A stretch of 14,248 bases of DNA, taken from JBILCM01 sp044353165. Its GTDB lineage: Bacteria; Bacillota; Bacilli; Paenibacillales; YIM-B00363. This document shows positions 1 through 7,807 of this stretch, piece after piece. The DNA is taken from assembly GCA_044353165.1 (NCBI GenBank), contig JBILCM010000059.1:1-14248 (forward strand), read 5' to 3'. The first letter of the stretch is position 1; each line of letters begins with the position of its first letter. Under the pieces are notes generated by a model. That model saw only the letters and a list, made by a program, of their open reading frames with translations, was not told where the DNA came from and did not search any database. Both the position numbers and the translations under genes were made by a program.

Positions 1-2598
1 AACGTCAAGCGTTAGCGCACCTTCCATCGTTTCGCGGATCAAATCCTTCATCAATTCCAATTCATGCATGGGCACTTCGAACACCAGTTCATCGTGCACC
101 TGCAATAACAAGCGACTGGCTACCTGTTGCGCGCGCATCCGTTCATCCATCTGGACCATGGCAAGCTTGATGATATCAGCAGCTGTGCCTTGAATCGGCG
201 TATTCATCGCCATGCGTTCTGCGAACGATCGCAAATTAAAGTTTGAATTGTGAAGGTCGGGCAAGTACCGCCTCCGGTTGAGCATCGTTGTGACATAACC
301 GTCCCGCTTCGCTTGCTCGACCACCTTGTGCATGTAATCCTTCACACCTGCAAATACAGCAAAATATTGCTCAATAAATTGGGCAGCTTCTTTGCGGCTA
401 ATGTTCAGGTTTTGTGACAACCCATAATCGCTAATTCCGTACACAATCCCAAAATTGACGGCCTTCGCTTGTCTGCGCATGTTGGCATCCACTTCGGCAG
501 CGGACACACCAAAAACATCCATTGCTGTCTTCGTATGAATGTCCAAATCCGCAAGGAATGCTTCCTTCATACGGAAATCCCCCGAAATATGAGCCAACAC
601 CCTTAACTCAATCTGTGAGTAGTCCGCAGAAACGATGCGGCAGTCACGCTCAGAAGGAACGAAAAACTGGCGCAATTTCCGCCCTTCCTCCGAGCGGATC
701 GGGATGTTCTGCAAATTAGGAAATTGACTGCTTAGCCGACCCGTTGCTGCAATCGTCTGACGGTAATACGTATGAATTTTTCCCGTCTCCTGGCGAATTT
801 CCTTCTGCAATCCCTCTACATAGGTGGAATGTAATTTCGATAACATGCGATATTTCAAGAGCTCGTTAACAACTTCATGGTAAGGCGCGAGTTTCTCCAA
901 CACTTCAGCATCGGTCGAATAACCCGTCTTCGTCTTCTTGATCGGAGGCAGTCCTAGCTTTTCGAATAAAATCTCGCCCAGCTGCTTCGGTGAATTCAGA
1001 TTAAATGAAGTTCCCGCCAATGCATAAATGTTCTGAACCAACGTCTCGATTGACAATTGTAACGTGTCTCCATATTGCTTCAGCCCATCGCCTTGTACAC
1101 GAATACCTTGCATTTCCATGCGAGCCAACACCATTGACAATGGGAGTTCCAACCCAAAATAGAGCGAATCCATCTGTTGTTCTGTCAATGCCGCGCGCAA
1201 CTTGTCCGAAAGTTGTGCAATCGCCTTCGCTTTCCTGCCAAGATGTTGTGCGAGTTCGATCGGTTCGGGAAGTTTGAATTTGGCACCTTTGCCGAAGACC
1301 GCCTCATCGGATGGGATCGGATCCATCCCATATTCGGAAGTAAGATCGGATAACATATGGCTTGATTCCGTGGGTTTAAGCAAATAGGCAGCTAGTATGA
1401 CATCGAATGCGATGCCGCGCAATGCGATCCCTTGCCAAGCCAATGCTAGTTCAGCTTGATGGGCATCATACAGGATTTTCTTGATCTCGCCGTTGCTTAG
1501 CCAGTCACGAACCGCCTGTCCTGCGCCGCTTAACAAAGTAGGCAGTGAAAGGCAATACGCGACATCGTGCGTTGCATAGAACGATAATCCCACAATGTTC
1601 GCTTGGTGCGGATTTTCACCGACCACTTCCACATGTAGCCCTTGAATTTGCGGCAATGCTTCAATCAACAACTGAATTTCAGATTCTGTTATTAAGACCG
1701 TACGCACATCTGCGAAAGTTGTGCCTTCTGGCTCGGAACTATCAAGATCTAGTCGTTGCAGAAGCGATTTAAATTCTAATTTTTGAAATATGGTTTTCAC
1801 TGCGAGATTGTTCATGCCGGTGTAGCGTAAATCATCCCAGCCAAAATCGATCGGAACCTCGCAATGAATGGTTGCGATTTGCTTGCTTAACGTGGCGTTA
1901 TTCGCATGTTCGCGGATCGTCTCTTGAAGTTTTCCCTTGAGCGCATCAACATGCTCTAACACACCTTCTACGGAACCATACGCCTGCAACAACTTTAATG
2001 CCGTCTTCTCACCAACGCCCGGAACACCTGGGATATTGTCACTGGCATCCCCCATTAACCCTTTAAGGTCGGTAATTTGCGTCGGTGTTAACATGTACTT
2101 GGCCGCAATCACTTCGGGGGTGAACATCTCTACCTCACTAATTCCCTTGCGTGTCAGCGCGATCTTGACTTGCTCCGTAGCCAACTGCAACATGTCTTTA
2201 TCCCCTGAGATGACGGTCGTCTTCATCCCTTGCGCACTCGCTTGTTTCGTTAACGTGCCAATAATATCGTCGGCTTCATAACTTGCAATCTCAAATTGAT
2301 GAATATTCATCGCTTGCAACAATTGTTTCAACAAAGGGAATTGACTGGAAAGTTCAGGCGGTGTCTTCGCGCGCCCTCCTTTGTATTCGCCGTATTGTTC
2401 GTGACGGAACGTTCTCTTCCCAGCATCGAATGCGACCAACATATGCGTAGGCCGCTCTTCCTCGATCATGCGAAGCAACATCGTCGTAAATCCATACACT
2501 GCATTCGTATATAAACCCGCCGCATTCGTCAAAGGCGGCAACGCATAGAACGCTCGATTCATGATACTGTTCCCATCAATCAGCAAACATTGGGTCAT
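1..2598 (-). CDS. polA: DNA polymerase I (3' end cut by window edge)
   Basis: This enzyme fills gaps and removes RNA primers and damaged strands in replication and repair. 866 codons are visible in one unbroken frame, and roughly 10-16 C-terminal residues lie outside the window. The N-terminal 5' nuclease domain (about 1-290) keeps its metal-binding acids: D8 in LLIDGNS, D58 in AFDAGK, E108-D111 in EADD, and ISGDKDM. The middle 3'-5' exonuclease domain is degenerate: the first catalytic Asp is replaced (LHVEV, H322/E324) and the last acidic motif is lost (HLGRKAKAI), as in other Bacillus-type Pol I. The polymerase domain is intact: motif A DYSQIELR (D659), motif B RRQAKAVNFGIVYG (K712, F716) and motif C VHDELVF (D836). 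F716 is the residue that in this family disfavours dideoxynucleotides. The ATG at 2598 has GAGGTG six bases upstream. It lies downstream of phoU on the same strand, with a divergent gene between them. Identification is certain. Confidence 0.98.
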   Translation of the reverse strand, partial: MTQCLLIDGNSIMNRAFYALPPLTNAAGLYTNAVYGFTTMLLRMIEEERPTHMLVAFDAGKRTFRHEQYGEYKGGRAKTPPELSSQFPLLKQLLQAMNIHQFEIASYEADDIIGTLTKQASAQGMKTTVISGDKDMLQLATEQVKIALTRKGISEVEMFTPEVIAAKYMLTPTQITDLKGLMGDASDNIPGVPGVGEKTALKLLQAYGSVEGVLEHVDALKGKLQETIREHANNATLSKQIATIHCEVPIDFGWDDLRYTGMNNLAVKTIFQKLEFKSLLQRLDLDSSEPEGTTFADVRTVLITESEIQLLIEALPQIQGLHVEVVGENPHQANIVGLSFYATHDVAYCLSLPTLLSGAGQAVRDWLSNGEIKKILYDAHQAELALAWQGIALRGIAFDVILAAYLLKPTESSHMLSDLTSEYGMDPIPSDEAVFGKGAKFKLPEPIELAQHLGRKAKAIAQLSDKLRAALTEQQMDSLYFGLELPLSMVLARMEMQGIRVQGDGLKQYGDTLQLSIETLVQNIYALAGTSFNLNSPKQLGEILFEKLGLPPIKKTKTGYSTDAEVLEKLAPYHEVVNELLKYRMLSKLHSTYVEGLQKEIRQETGKIHTYYRQTIAATGRLSSQFPNLQNIPIRSEEGRKLRQFFVPSERDCRIVSADYSQIELRVLAHISGDFRMKEAFLADLDIHTKTAMDVFGVSAAEVDANMRRQAKAVNFGIVYGISDYGLSQNLNISRKEAAQFIEQYFAVFAGVKDYMHKVVEQAKRDGYVTTMLNRRRYLPDLHNSNFNLRSFAERMAMNTPIQGTAADIIKLAMVQMDERMRAQQVASRLLLQVHDELVFEVPMHELELMKDLIRETMEGALTLDV

Positions 2599-2631
2599 GT
2601 TACACACCTCTTTTTGCATTCAATTGCCTTT

Positions 2632-2640
2632 ATCATAGCA
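2632..2640 (-). promoter_or_regulatory. Possible extended -10 promoter of polA
   Basis: Read on the minus strand the site is TGCTATGAT, an extended -10 (TGn followed by TATGAT) 33 bases upstream of the polA ATG. No good -35 box lies at the usual distance, as is acceptable for extended -10 promoters. It suggests polA is transcribed on its own rather than only by read-through from phoU. The call rests on pattern matching alone. Confidence 0.35.
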
Positions 2641-2684
2641 TAGCGTTACTCGCGTTGCATATTTTTAAGGAGGGGGGTTGAGAC

Positions 2685-3380
2685 ATGATTGGGATTAGAA
2701 AAAAACCGTTGGAAGTGAAAGTGATCGCACTGGATTTGTCCTCCACAATCGTGGATTGGGAGCACGCTTTCGAAGCCAGTCTTGCAAAGACAGCTCATGA
2801 GTGGTTGGCACGATGGAGTGAGCAAGCAGAGAAAGAGAAGATGATCCAAAGCGTAATGAACCGATACAAAACAGAGCGACAACGGAACAAAGATCGAATG
2901 GAAAGTATACGGGACGCTTTACGAGAAATGCCTATCGACATCGATGACCAAACCTTGGACGCAGTCGGACAGCGCATCAGGGCATTGCAGGTGGACCATG
3001 CACGTTGGAAAGATGGGGTTGAAACGTCCATCAAAGCATTGTCACAACGGCATCGATTGATTATCATCACAACGTTGGATCGTGACAAAGCCCTGGAGTT
3101 ATATCATAAACTTCAGCTGGATCGATTTATTCAGGAGCAAGATATTTTCACTTCAGAACAATACCGCCACATTGCATCCACATTGAAAGTTCGTCCGCAA
3201 CAGTGTGTTATAGTTGGGAATGGACGGTTTTATCATGTGAAGACTGCATTACGTTCAGGGTGGCACGCAGTATTCATCCGCAAAAAAACCCGAAAAACCA
3301 CCATGCGTAAGTGGCCTAACGGGCGAATGATCAGAGTCATTCCTTCAATTCAACATTTGTCGGACATCTTGGCTGATTAA
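2685..3380 (+). CDS. HAD-fold protein with degenerate catalytic motifs
   Basis: The 231-residue cytoplasmic protein has the layout of haloacid-dehalogenase-superfamily hydrolases. A hydrophobic strand ends in LDLSSTIVDW (D17 as putative nucleophile), followed by a highly charged helical cap (about 28-110), strand RLIIITTLDRD (T129/T130 as motif II), and VIVGNGRFYHVKTALRSGW as motif IV. Family members normally have DxD (or DxY, DxA) in motif I and GDxxxxD in motif IV. Here the second motif I position is S19, and both motif IV acids are replaced (N179 and H184). Loss of the magnesium-binding acids suggests a non-catalytic or altered activity; a type II haloacid dehalogenase ancestry fits the DW pair after motif I. 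The ATG has a strong AAGGAGGGGGG site about eight bases upstream. It is divergent from polA, and its stop overlaps that of phoU on the other strand. The substrate cannot be told from sequence. Confidence 0.8.
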   Translation: MIGIRKKPLEVKVIALDLSSTIVDWEHAFEASLAKTAHEWLARWSEQAEKEKMIQSVMNRYKTERQRNKDRMESIRDALREMPIDIDDQTLDAVGQRIRALQVDHARWKDGVETSIKALSQRHRLIIITTLDRDKALELYHKLQLDRFIQEQDIFTSEQYRHIASTLKVRPQQCVIVGNGRFYHVKTALRSGWHAVFIRKKTRKTTMRKWPNGRMIRVIPSIQHLSDILAD

Positions 3381-4036
3381 TTCAGGTCTGGTCGCTTCCC
3401 CATCACTAAATATACAACACTCTCACCAATATTTGTCGCATGGTCCGCCATCCGTTCGAGATATCGGCTGACGAAACAGAGCAGTAATGATTGGCTCACA
3501 TTCTTCGGATTTTCAACCATATAAACAAATAATTCACGCAAGATCTGGCTATGAAGATGATCAACTTCATCATCCATCTTCGCCATTTTGTAAGCCAAAT
3601 CCACATTCTCCTCCATGAAAGCTTGAATGCTATCGTTAGTCATAGCCAAGACAATCTCTGACATGCGGGGAATATCAACGAGCGGTTTAATGAGTGGTTC
3701 CCCATTGATTCGGCGTACCGTCTTCGCAACATCGACAGCAAGATCACCCATCCGCTCCAAATCACTTGCCATCTTGAAAGAGATCAGAATGCGTCGCAAA
3801 TCCTTGGCTACGGGCTGTTGCAAAGCTATCAGTTGACTGCCCATCTCAGCGATTTTCTCTTCGAATTTGTTTAATTCGGGATCTTTGGCAATCACTTGTT
3901 CGGCAAGTGCGAGATTGTTGTCACGCAGTGCTGCGACCGAATCGATAATTGCACTTTCCACCATTTTCCCCATTTGTATAAGTGCATTCCTTAATTCCTG
4001 TAAACCCGCATCAAATTGTTGACGATGCAATGCCAT
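3377..4036 (-). CDS. phoU: Phosphate transport regulator PhoU
   Basis: PhoU is a cytoplasmic all-helical protein that couples the Pst transporter to phosphate-responsive signalling and restrains uptake when phosphate is plentiful. The 219-residue length is typical. The two PhoU three-helix repeats are visible, each with its metal-cluster motif: D92-LERMGD-98 in the first and YLERMADHATNIGE in the second. Each half also has the preceding acidic signature (DPELNKFEEKI near 52-62, and MDDEVDHLHSQI). The gene ends the pst block, 45 bases after pstB and in the usual order. The ATG at 4036 is preceded by GGGGAG eight bases upstream. There is no terminator behind the stop: the stop codon overlaps that of the opposing HAD-like gene. 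Confidence 0.97.
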   Translation of the reverse strand: MALHRQQFDAGLQELRNALIQMGKMVESAIIDSVAALRDNNLALAEQVIAKDPELNKFEEKIAEMGSQLIALQQPVAKDLRRILISFKMASDLERMGDLAVDVAKTVRRINGEPLIKPLVDIPRMSEIVLAMTNDSIQAFMEENVDLAYKMAKMDDEVDHLHSQILRELFVYMVENPKNVSQSLLLCFVSRYLERMADHATNIGESVVYLVMGKRPDLN

Positions 4037-4081
4037 ACCTCTTTCTCCCCTTTACAAGTAAAATGAATGACGCCAAATCCA

Positions 4082-4843
4082 TCACCCAAATCGACCGCTG
4101 ATGTAATCCTCTGTTCTTTGATCATTCGGATTGGAAAAAAGTTTCACAGTTTCGTTATATTCTACCACTTCACCGTTCAGGAAGAAAGCGGTATCATCGG
4201 ATACACGTGCGGCTTGTTGCATATTGTGGGTCACGATAATGATCGTGTAATCCAATTTTAATTTTTGAACCAGTTCTTCAATTTTTAACGTCGAGATCGG
4301 ATCGAGTGCCGATGTAGGTTCGTCCATCAGAAGGATCTCAGGATTTACAGCTAATGCACGAGCGATACATAACCGTTGTTGTTGTCCGCCAGATAAACCG
4401 TATGCGCTTTTCTTTAAGTCGCCCTTCACTTCATCCCAAAGCACGGCACTGCGTAAACTTTTCTCAACGATCTGATCCAGCTCTGCTTTTTTCGTTACGC
4501 CGTGAATTCTGGGACCATACGCCACATTCTCATAAATCGATTTAGGGAAAGGATTCGGTTGTTGAAAAACCATGCCAATTTTCTTCCGCAGTAGTTCCAC
4601 ATTGATCGCAGGATCATAGATTTCAGCCCCATCAATCTGTAAGCTTCCCGTGATTCGTACGCCCTTAATCATGTCATTCATGCGGTTGAGTGAACGCAAC
4701 AATGTCGATTTTCCGCAACCCGAGGGACCAATAAATGCTGTCACTGTTTTTGGTTTAATCTCCATATAGACAGACTTAAGTGCGTGAAAATTCGTATAAA
4801 ATAAATTGAGATCCGCAATACTTACAACGCTATCCTTACGCAT
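4082..4843 (-). CDS. pstB: Phosphate ABC transporter ATP-binding protein PstB
   Basis: PstB is the ATPase subunit that energises high-affinity phosphate uptake through PstC-PstA at the cytoplasmic face. Visible ABC motifs (numbered from the chosen start): Walker A GPSGCGKST (39-47), Q-loop FQQPNPFP with Q94/Q95, signature LSGGQQQR (150-157), Walker B ILLMDEP (D174, E175), D-loop SALD and switch H206 in IIVTHN. NPFPKSIYEN is characteristic of PstB. The reading frame is open far upstream, but most of that overlaps pstA. The ATG at 4843 is preferred because TAAGG precedes it at a workable distance and it gives 253 residues with the normal N-terminus. An in-frame ATG at 4876 (264 residues) shares one base with the pstA stop (TAATG) and remains possible. 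Confidence 0.97.
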   Translation of the reverse strand: MRKDSVVSIADLNLFYTNFHALKSVYMEIKPKTVTAFIGPSGCGKSTLLRSLNRMNDMIKGVRITGSLQIDGAEIYDPAINVELLRKKIGMVFQQPNPFPKSIYENVAYGPRIHGVTKKAELDQIVEKSLRSAVLWDEVKGDLKKSAYGLSGGQQQRLCIARALAVNPEILLMDEPTSALDPISTLKIEELVQKLKLDYTIIIVTHNMQQAARVSDDTAFFLNGEVVEYNETVKLFSNPNDQRTEDYISGRFG

Positions 4844-4875
4844 ATGAGCACGTCCCTTACGTATTATATCATCCA

Positions 4876-5742
4876 TTACAATTTCTTTTGGTATTTGTTT
4901 CGCAGTAAAATGGCGATTGCATTCATACCAAGCAACATGACCAGTAATACAATAATGGCAGCCGCAGCAATGTTCTGAAACTCTGCTTGGGGTTGAGATG
5001 ACCATGTGTAAATTTGGATTGGCATCGCGGTAAATTGCGAGAACATATTCTCAGGCGGACGAATGATGAATGCAGCTGCACCGACCACGATGAGAGGAGC
5101 TGTCTCGCCAATTGCTCGCGATAACGAAAGAATCGCTCCAGTCATAATACCAGGGAACGCAGAAGGAAATACAACGCGCACGATGGTTTGCCAACGGGTG
5201 GCTCCAAGGGCAAACGACGCATTACGCAAACTACCGGGAACCGCTTTAATCGCCTCCTGTGCCGCCACAATAATGATCGGCAATACCAACAATGTCATCG
5301 TTAAAGCACCGGATAGTATGCTCTGCCCGAGTCCGAAAACACGAACAAAAATCGTCAATCCCAGAATGCCATAAACAATGGATGGGACGCCTGCTAAATT
5401 GGATATATTGGTTTGAATGATTCGTGAGAGGCGCGTATCTTTCGCATACTCTTCTAGGTAAATCGCTGAAGCAACACCGATAATGAACGTGAGAGGTGCT
5501 GTGATTGCCATTAACCAGAATGTTCCGATCAATGCTGTGTATATTCCTGACCTCTCCGGTCTACGTGATGAATTGTCCGTGAGAAATTGCCAATCTAACC
5601 AACCTAGTCCTTGTGATAAAATCTGGTACATGAGCATCACTAATGCCAATACCCCCACCAGAGTAGAAGAGAGAAACAGTCCATAAAAGATCGAGTTCAT
5701 CCGCTTACGCCTCGCGATACGGATTTCATCTGACTTGGCCAT
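4876..5742 (-). CDS. pstA: Phosphate ABC transporter permease PstA
   Basis: This integral membrane subunit forms the phosphate channel with PstC. The 288-residue protein has a short basic N-terminus (RIARRKRMNS) and six predicted membrane segments. The cytoplasmic EAA loop that contacts PstB is clear: EAIKAVPGSLRNASFALGA, followed by PSAFPGI. The motif SRAIGETAPLIVVGAA is typical of PstA. The ATG shares one base with the pstC stop codon (TAATG) and has an AGGGAGG ribosome site just upstream, so translation of the two permeases is probably coupled. It ends in KYQKKL with a TAA overlapping a possible pstB start. Confidence 0.97.
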   Translation of the reverse strand: MAKSDEIRIARRKRMNSIFYGLFLSSTLVGVLALVMLMYQILSQGLGWLDWQFLTDNSSRRPERSGIYTALIGTFWLMAITAPLTFIIGVASAIYLEEYAKDTRLSRIIQTNISNLAGVPSIVYGILGLTIFVRVFGLGQSILSGALTMTLLVLPIIIVAAQEAIKAVPGSLRNASFALGATRWQTIVRVVFPSAFPGIMTGAILSLSRAIGETAPLIVVGAAAFIIRPPENMFSQFTAMPIQIYTWSSQPQAEFQNIAAAAIIVLLVMLLGMNAIAILLRNKYQKKL

Positions 5743-6659
5743 TAATATTCCTCCCTAAATTTTCTGGCGATGTAATTGGCCAATATATTCATGAAAAGCG
5801 TAATAACGAACAGCACAATTCCAACGGAATACATTGTCAAATATTGGACGCTGCCGAACGTGGTGTCGCCGCCAGCTACAGCGACGATGTATGCCGTCAA
5901 GGTTTGAACGCCTTGCAATGGATTGACTGACATCGAAGGAAGCGCACCTGCAGCTAGCGTCACAATCATCGTCTCGCCTACAGCCCGTGAAAATCCAAGG
6001 ACGAATGAGGCTACGATACCCGAGAAAGCTGCGGGAACAACAACCTTGATGGCAACTTCCAATTTGGTTGAACCTAGTGCATATGCGGCATTGCGCAGAC
6101 TAGTCGGTACGGCGCTCATCGCATCCTCACTTAATGAGGAGATGAGTGGGATGATCATAATACCTACAACGATGCCCGCACTTAGTGCATTAAACACTTG
6201 GGTTTGTGGAAATATGGCTTGGATAATGGGTGTCACGAAGGAAAGGGCAAAAAAACCGTACACGATCGTCGGTACCCCTGCCAAAATTTCTAACGTTGGT
6301 TTCAACAAGTTACGAATGCGTTCTGGGGCATACTCACTTAAATAAATCGCACTGCCAAGTCCAATCGGCAAAGCCACGATACTGGCAATTACTGTAATTA
6401 GCATCGTCCCCATAATCAAAGGAAGAATCCCATACTTCGGATCGGAGAACAAAGGCGTCCACTGCGTACCTGTGATAAATTCAATAAAAGATACTTGCCG
6501 GAAAAACTTCAATGATTCTTCAAAAAGGACGAAAACAATCCCAATGGTCGTTAGAACAGATATCGATGCGAGTATAAACAGCACTCTTGGCATCAATTTG
6601 TCAGCTGAAAAAAAACCTCTGTGAACCTTGAACCCCGGTTCTTTAACAGATTTATTCAT
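5742..6659 (-). CDS. pstC: Phosphate ABC transporter permease PstC
   Basis: PstC is the second membrane subunit of the phosphate importer. From the chosen start it has 305 residues: a 30-residue cytoplasmic N-terminus, six hydrophobic segments beginning with LMPRVLFILASISVLTTIG, and the EAA loop EDAMSAVPTSLRNAAYALG followed by VVPAAFSGI. SRAVGETMIVTLAAGA is the family's conserved segment. The ATG at 6659 has AAAAGGGAG five to eight bases upstream. An in-frame ATG at 6683 (313 residues) would place that ribosome site inside the coding sequence, so it is less likely. The gene follows pstS1 after 70 bases containing a 14-bp palindrome. Confidence 0.97.
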   Translation of the reverse strand: MNKSVKEPGFKVHRGFFSADKLMPRVLFILASISVLTTIGIVFVLFEESLKFFRQVSFIEFITGTQWTPLFSDPKYGILPLIMGTMLITVIASIVALPIGLGSAIYLSEYAPERIRNLLKPTLEILAGVPTIVYGFFALSFVTPIIQAIFPQTQVFNALSAGIVVGIMIIPLISSLSEDAMSAVPTSLRNAAYALGSTKLEVAIKVVVPAAFSGIVASFVLGFSRAVGETMIVTLAAGALPSMSVNPLQGVQTLTAYIVAVAGGDTTFGSVQYLTMYSVGIVLFVITLFMNILANYIARKFREEY

Positions 6660-6678
6660 AAGCAGCTCCCTTTTGTGT

Positions 6679-6692
6679 TTCAATATATTGAA
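6679..6692. repeat. 14-bp perfect palindrome between pstS1 and pstC
   Basis: TTCAATATATTGAA is perfectly self-complementary and sits just upstream of the pstC ribosome binding site, in the 70-base gap after pstS1. In other bacteria the pstS-pstC junction is a point of transcript processing that leaves more binding protein than permease. Whether this AT-rich element does that, or is a protein site, cannot be told; with no loop it would be a weak RNA hairpin. Confidence 0.5.
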
Positions 6693-6729
6693 TGTCTAAG
6701 TGAAATCATCGTTTAAAATTTATTGACGA

Positions 6730-7683
6730 TTAAGGGAGAAAACTTAAATTTTGATCGTATTTGGCTTGTTCAAGGCGTACATAACCCACTTCTTCTGCAA
6801 GGGTTTGACCACCCTCTTCACTCATATAAAATTTTAGAAACTCTTGAACTTCTAAACGAGACAAGGCACTTTTTAGTGGATATATGTAAATTTCGCGTGA
6901 CAGCGGTTTGTACGATCCATCCCCGATGGTTTCGATTGTTGGGAGTACCGCAGCAGATTCAGCGGTTTCTTTGATACCTACTGCCTTCAGCTTAGCTTTA
7001 TTTTCTTCATAATAAGCAAACCCGAAGTAACCCAATGCATAACGATCGCCTGATACGCCTTGAACCAGTACATTATCATCCTCAGAGGCTATGAAATCTT
7101 CGCGAGATTCCTTGGCTTTTCCGTTGATGACTTCCGTGAAATAATCAAAAGTTCCTGAGGATGTTCCAGGTCCGAAGAGGCTGATGGGCTCGTCTGGCCA
7201 TTGCGCCCGAACTTCGTTCCATCTTTTGATCGTACTTCCCTTGGCCCAAATTTTATTCAACTCTTCGACTGTCATATCTAGAGCCCAGTCGTTGTCGGGA
7301 TGAACGACGACAGTGATCCCGTCATAAGCGACAGGCATCTCGATCGCTTCATCATTGTTGCTTGCAATGGTTTGCAACTCTTCGTCTTTGATATGCCGTG
7401 AGGCATTCGCTATATCCGCTTCACCATTAATAATCGCCTTGAAGCCGTTCGAAGTGCCGGATAATCCGACAGTAATATTGACACCATCGTGCAACAACAT
7501 AAACTCTTCAGCTACCGCTTGTGCAATAGGGTATACCGTTGATGAACCCTCTATCTTAATTTCCCCAGACAAGGCAGCTTGATTCGAATCGCTTGATGTG
7601 TCAGAACCACAACCTACCACCACAAAAACAAGTGTTAACACCAAGAAAAACACAGAAAACTTCCGCACTAGAACATTACACAC
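6730..7683 (-). CDS. pstS: Phosphate-binding lipoprotein PstS, short form (PstS1)
   Basis: This extracytoplasmic protein binds inorganic phosphate and delivers it to PstC-PstA. The 317-residue product has a lipoprotein signal peptide: basic VRKF, a hydrophobic run, then VVVGC with Cys25 as the lipid-modified residue. The binding domain follows at once, with phosphate-loop motifs GSSTVYP (46-52), VGLSGTSNG, ADIANASR, PVAYDGITVVVHP and GPGTSSGTFDYF. The best start is GTG at 7683, with GAGGGG nine bases upstream; a second in-frame GTG at 7668 (MRKFSVFF) is a credible alternative. It lies directly downstream of a longer paralogue, to which its mature domain is closely similar throughout, and has its own Pho-box promoter, so it can be expressed independently of the first copy. 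Confidence 0.96.
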   Translation of the reverse strand: MCNVLVRKFSVFFLVLTLVFVVVGCGSDTSSDSNQAALSGEIKIEGSSTVYPIAQAVAEEFMLLHDGVNITVGLSGTSNGFKAIINGEADIANASRHIKDEELQTIASNNDEAIEMPVAYDGITVVVHPDNDWALDMTVEELNKIWAKGSTIKRWNEVRAQWPDEPISLFGPGTSSGTFDYFTEVINGKAKESREDFIASEDDNVLVQGVSGDRYALGYFGFAYYEENKAKLKAVGIKETAESAAVLPTIETIGDGSYKPLSREIYIYPLKSALSRLEVQEFLKFYMSEEGGQTLAEEVGYVRLEQAKYDQNLSFLP

Positions 7684-7722
7684 TTCCTACAACCCCTCTA
7701 CATTGCGATTGATGTTCGCCAT

Positions 7723-7776
7723 AGTATAAGTTCACAATATTAAGAGAGTATTATAGTTTTGTAAACTCTGTGTAAA
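7723..7776 (-). promoter_or_regulatory. Pho box and -10 promoter of pstS1
   Basis: Read on the minus strand there are four hexamers in exact 11-bp register: TTTACA (7771-7776), TTTACA (7760-7765), ATAATA (7749-7754) and TTAATA (7738-7743), each separated by five bases. Nine bases later is TATACT (7723-7728), a good -10 box, with no conventional -35. This is the known design of Bacillus PhoP-activated promoters: TT(A/T/C)ACA direct repeats with about 5-bp spacing replacing the -35. Transcription would start near 7716, about 33 bases before the GTG. It indicates induction of pstS1 and the genes downstream under phosphate limitation. Confidence 0.85.
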
Positions 7777-7807
7777 ATCTAGTTCAGAAGTTTCCTGTTT
7801 GCGTCAT

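Noticed and set aside
3293..3314. Possible phoU terminator on the minus strand inside the HAD-like gene
   Set aside because: Only four base pairs (CCAC/GTGG) with a nine-base loop precede the T run, too weak to call, and the sequence is coding on the plus strand.
4844..5005. Longer PstB start overlapping pstA
   Set aside because: The extra residues (Cys/His-rich, beginning MVISTPSR) do not resemble PstB and lie within the conserved pstA coding region; starts at 4843 or 4876 give normal lengths.
7777..7807. Terminator between pstS2 and pstS1
   Set aside because: No stem followed by a T run was found; read-through from pstS2 into pstS1 seems likely in addition to the internal Pho-box promoter.
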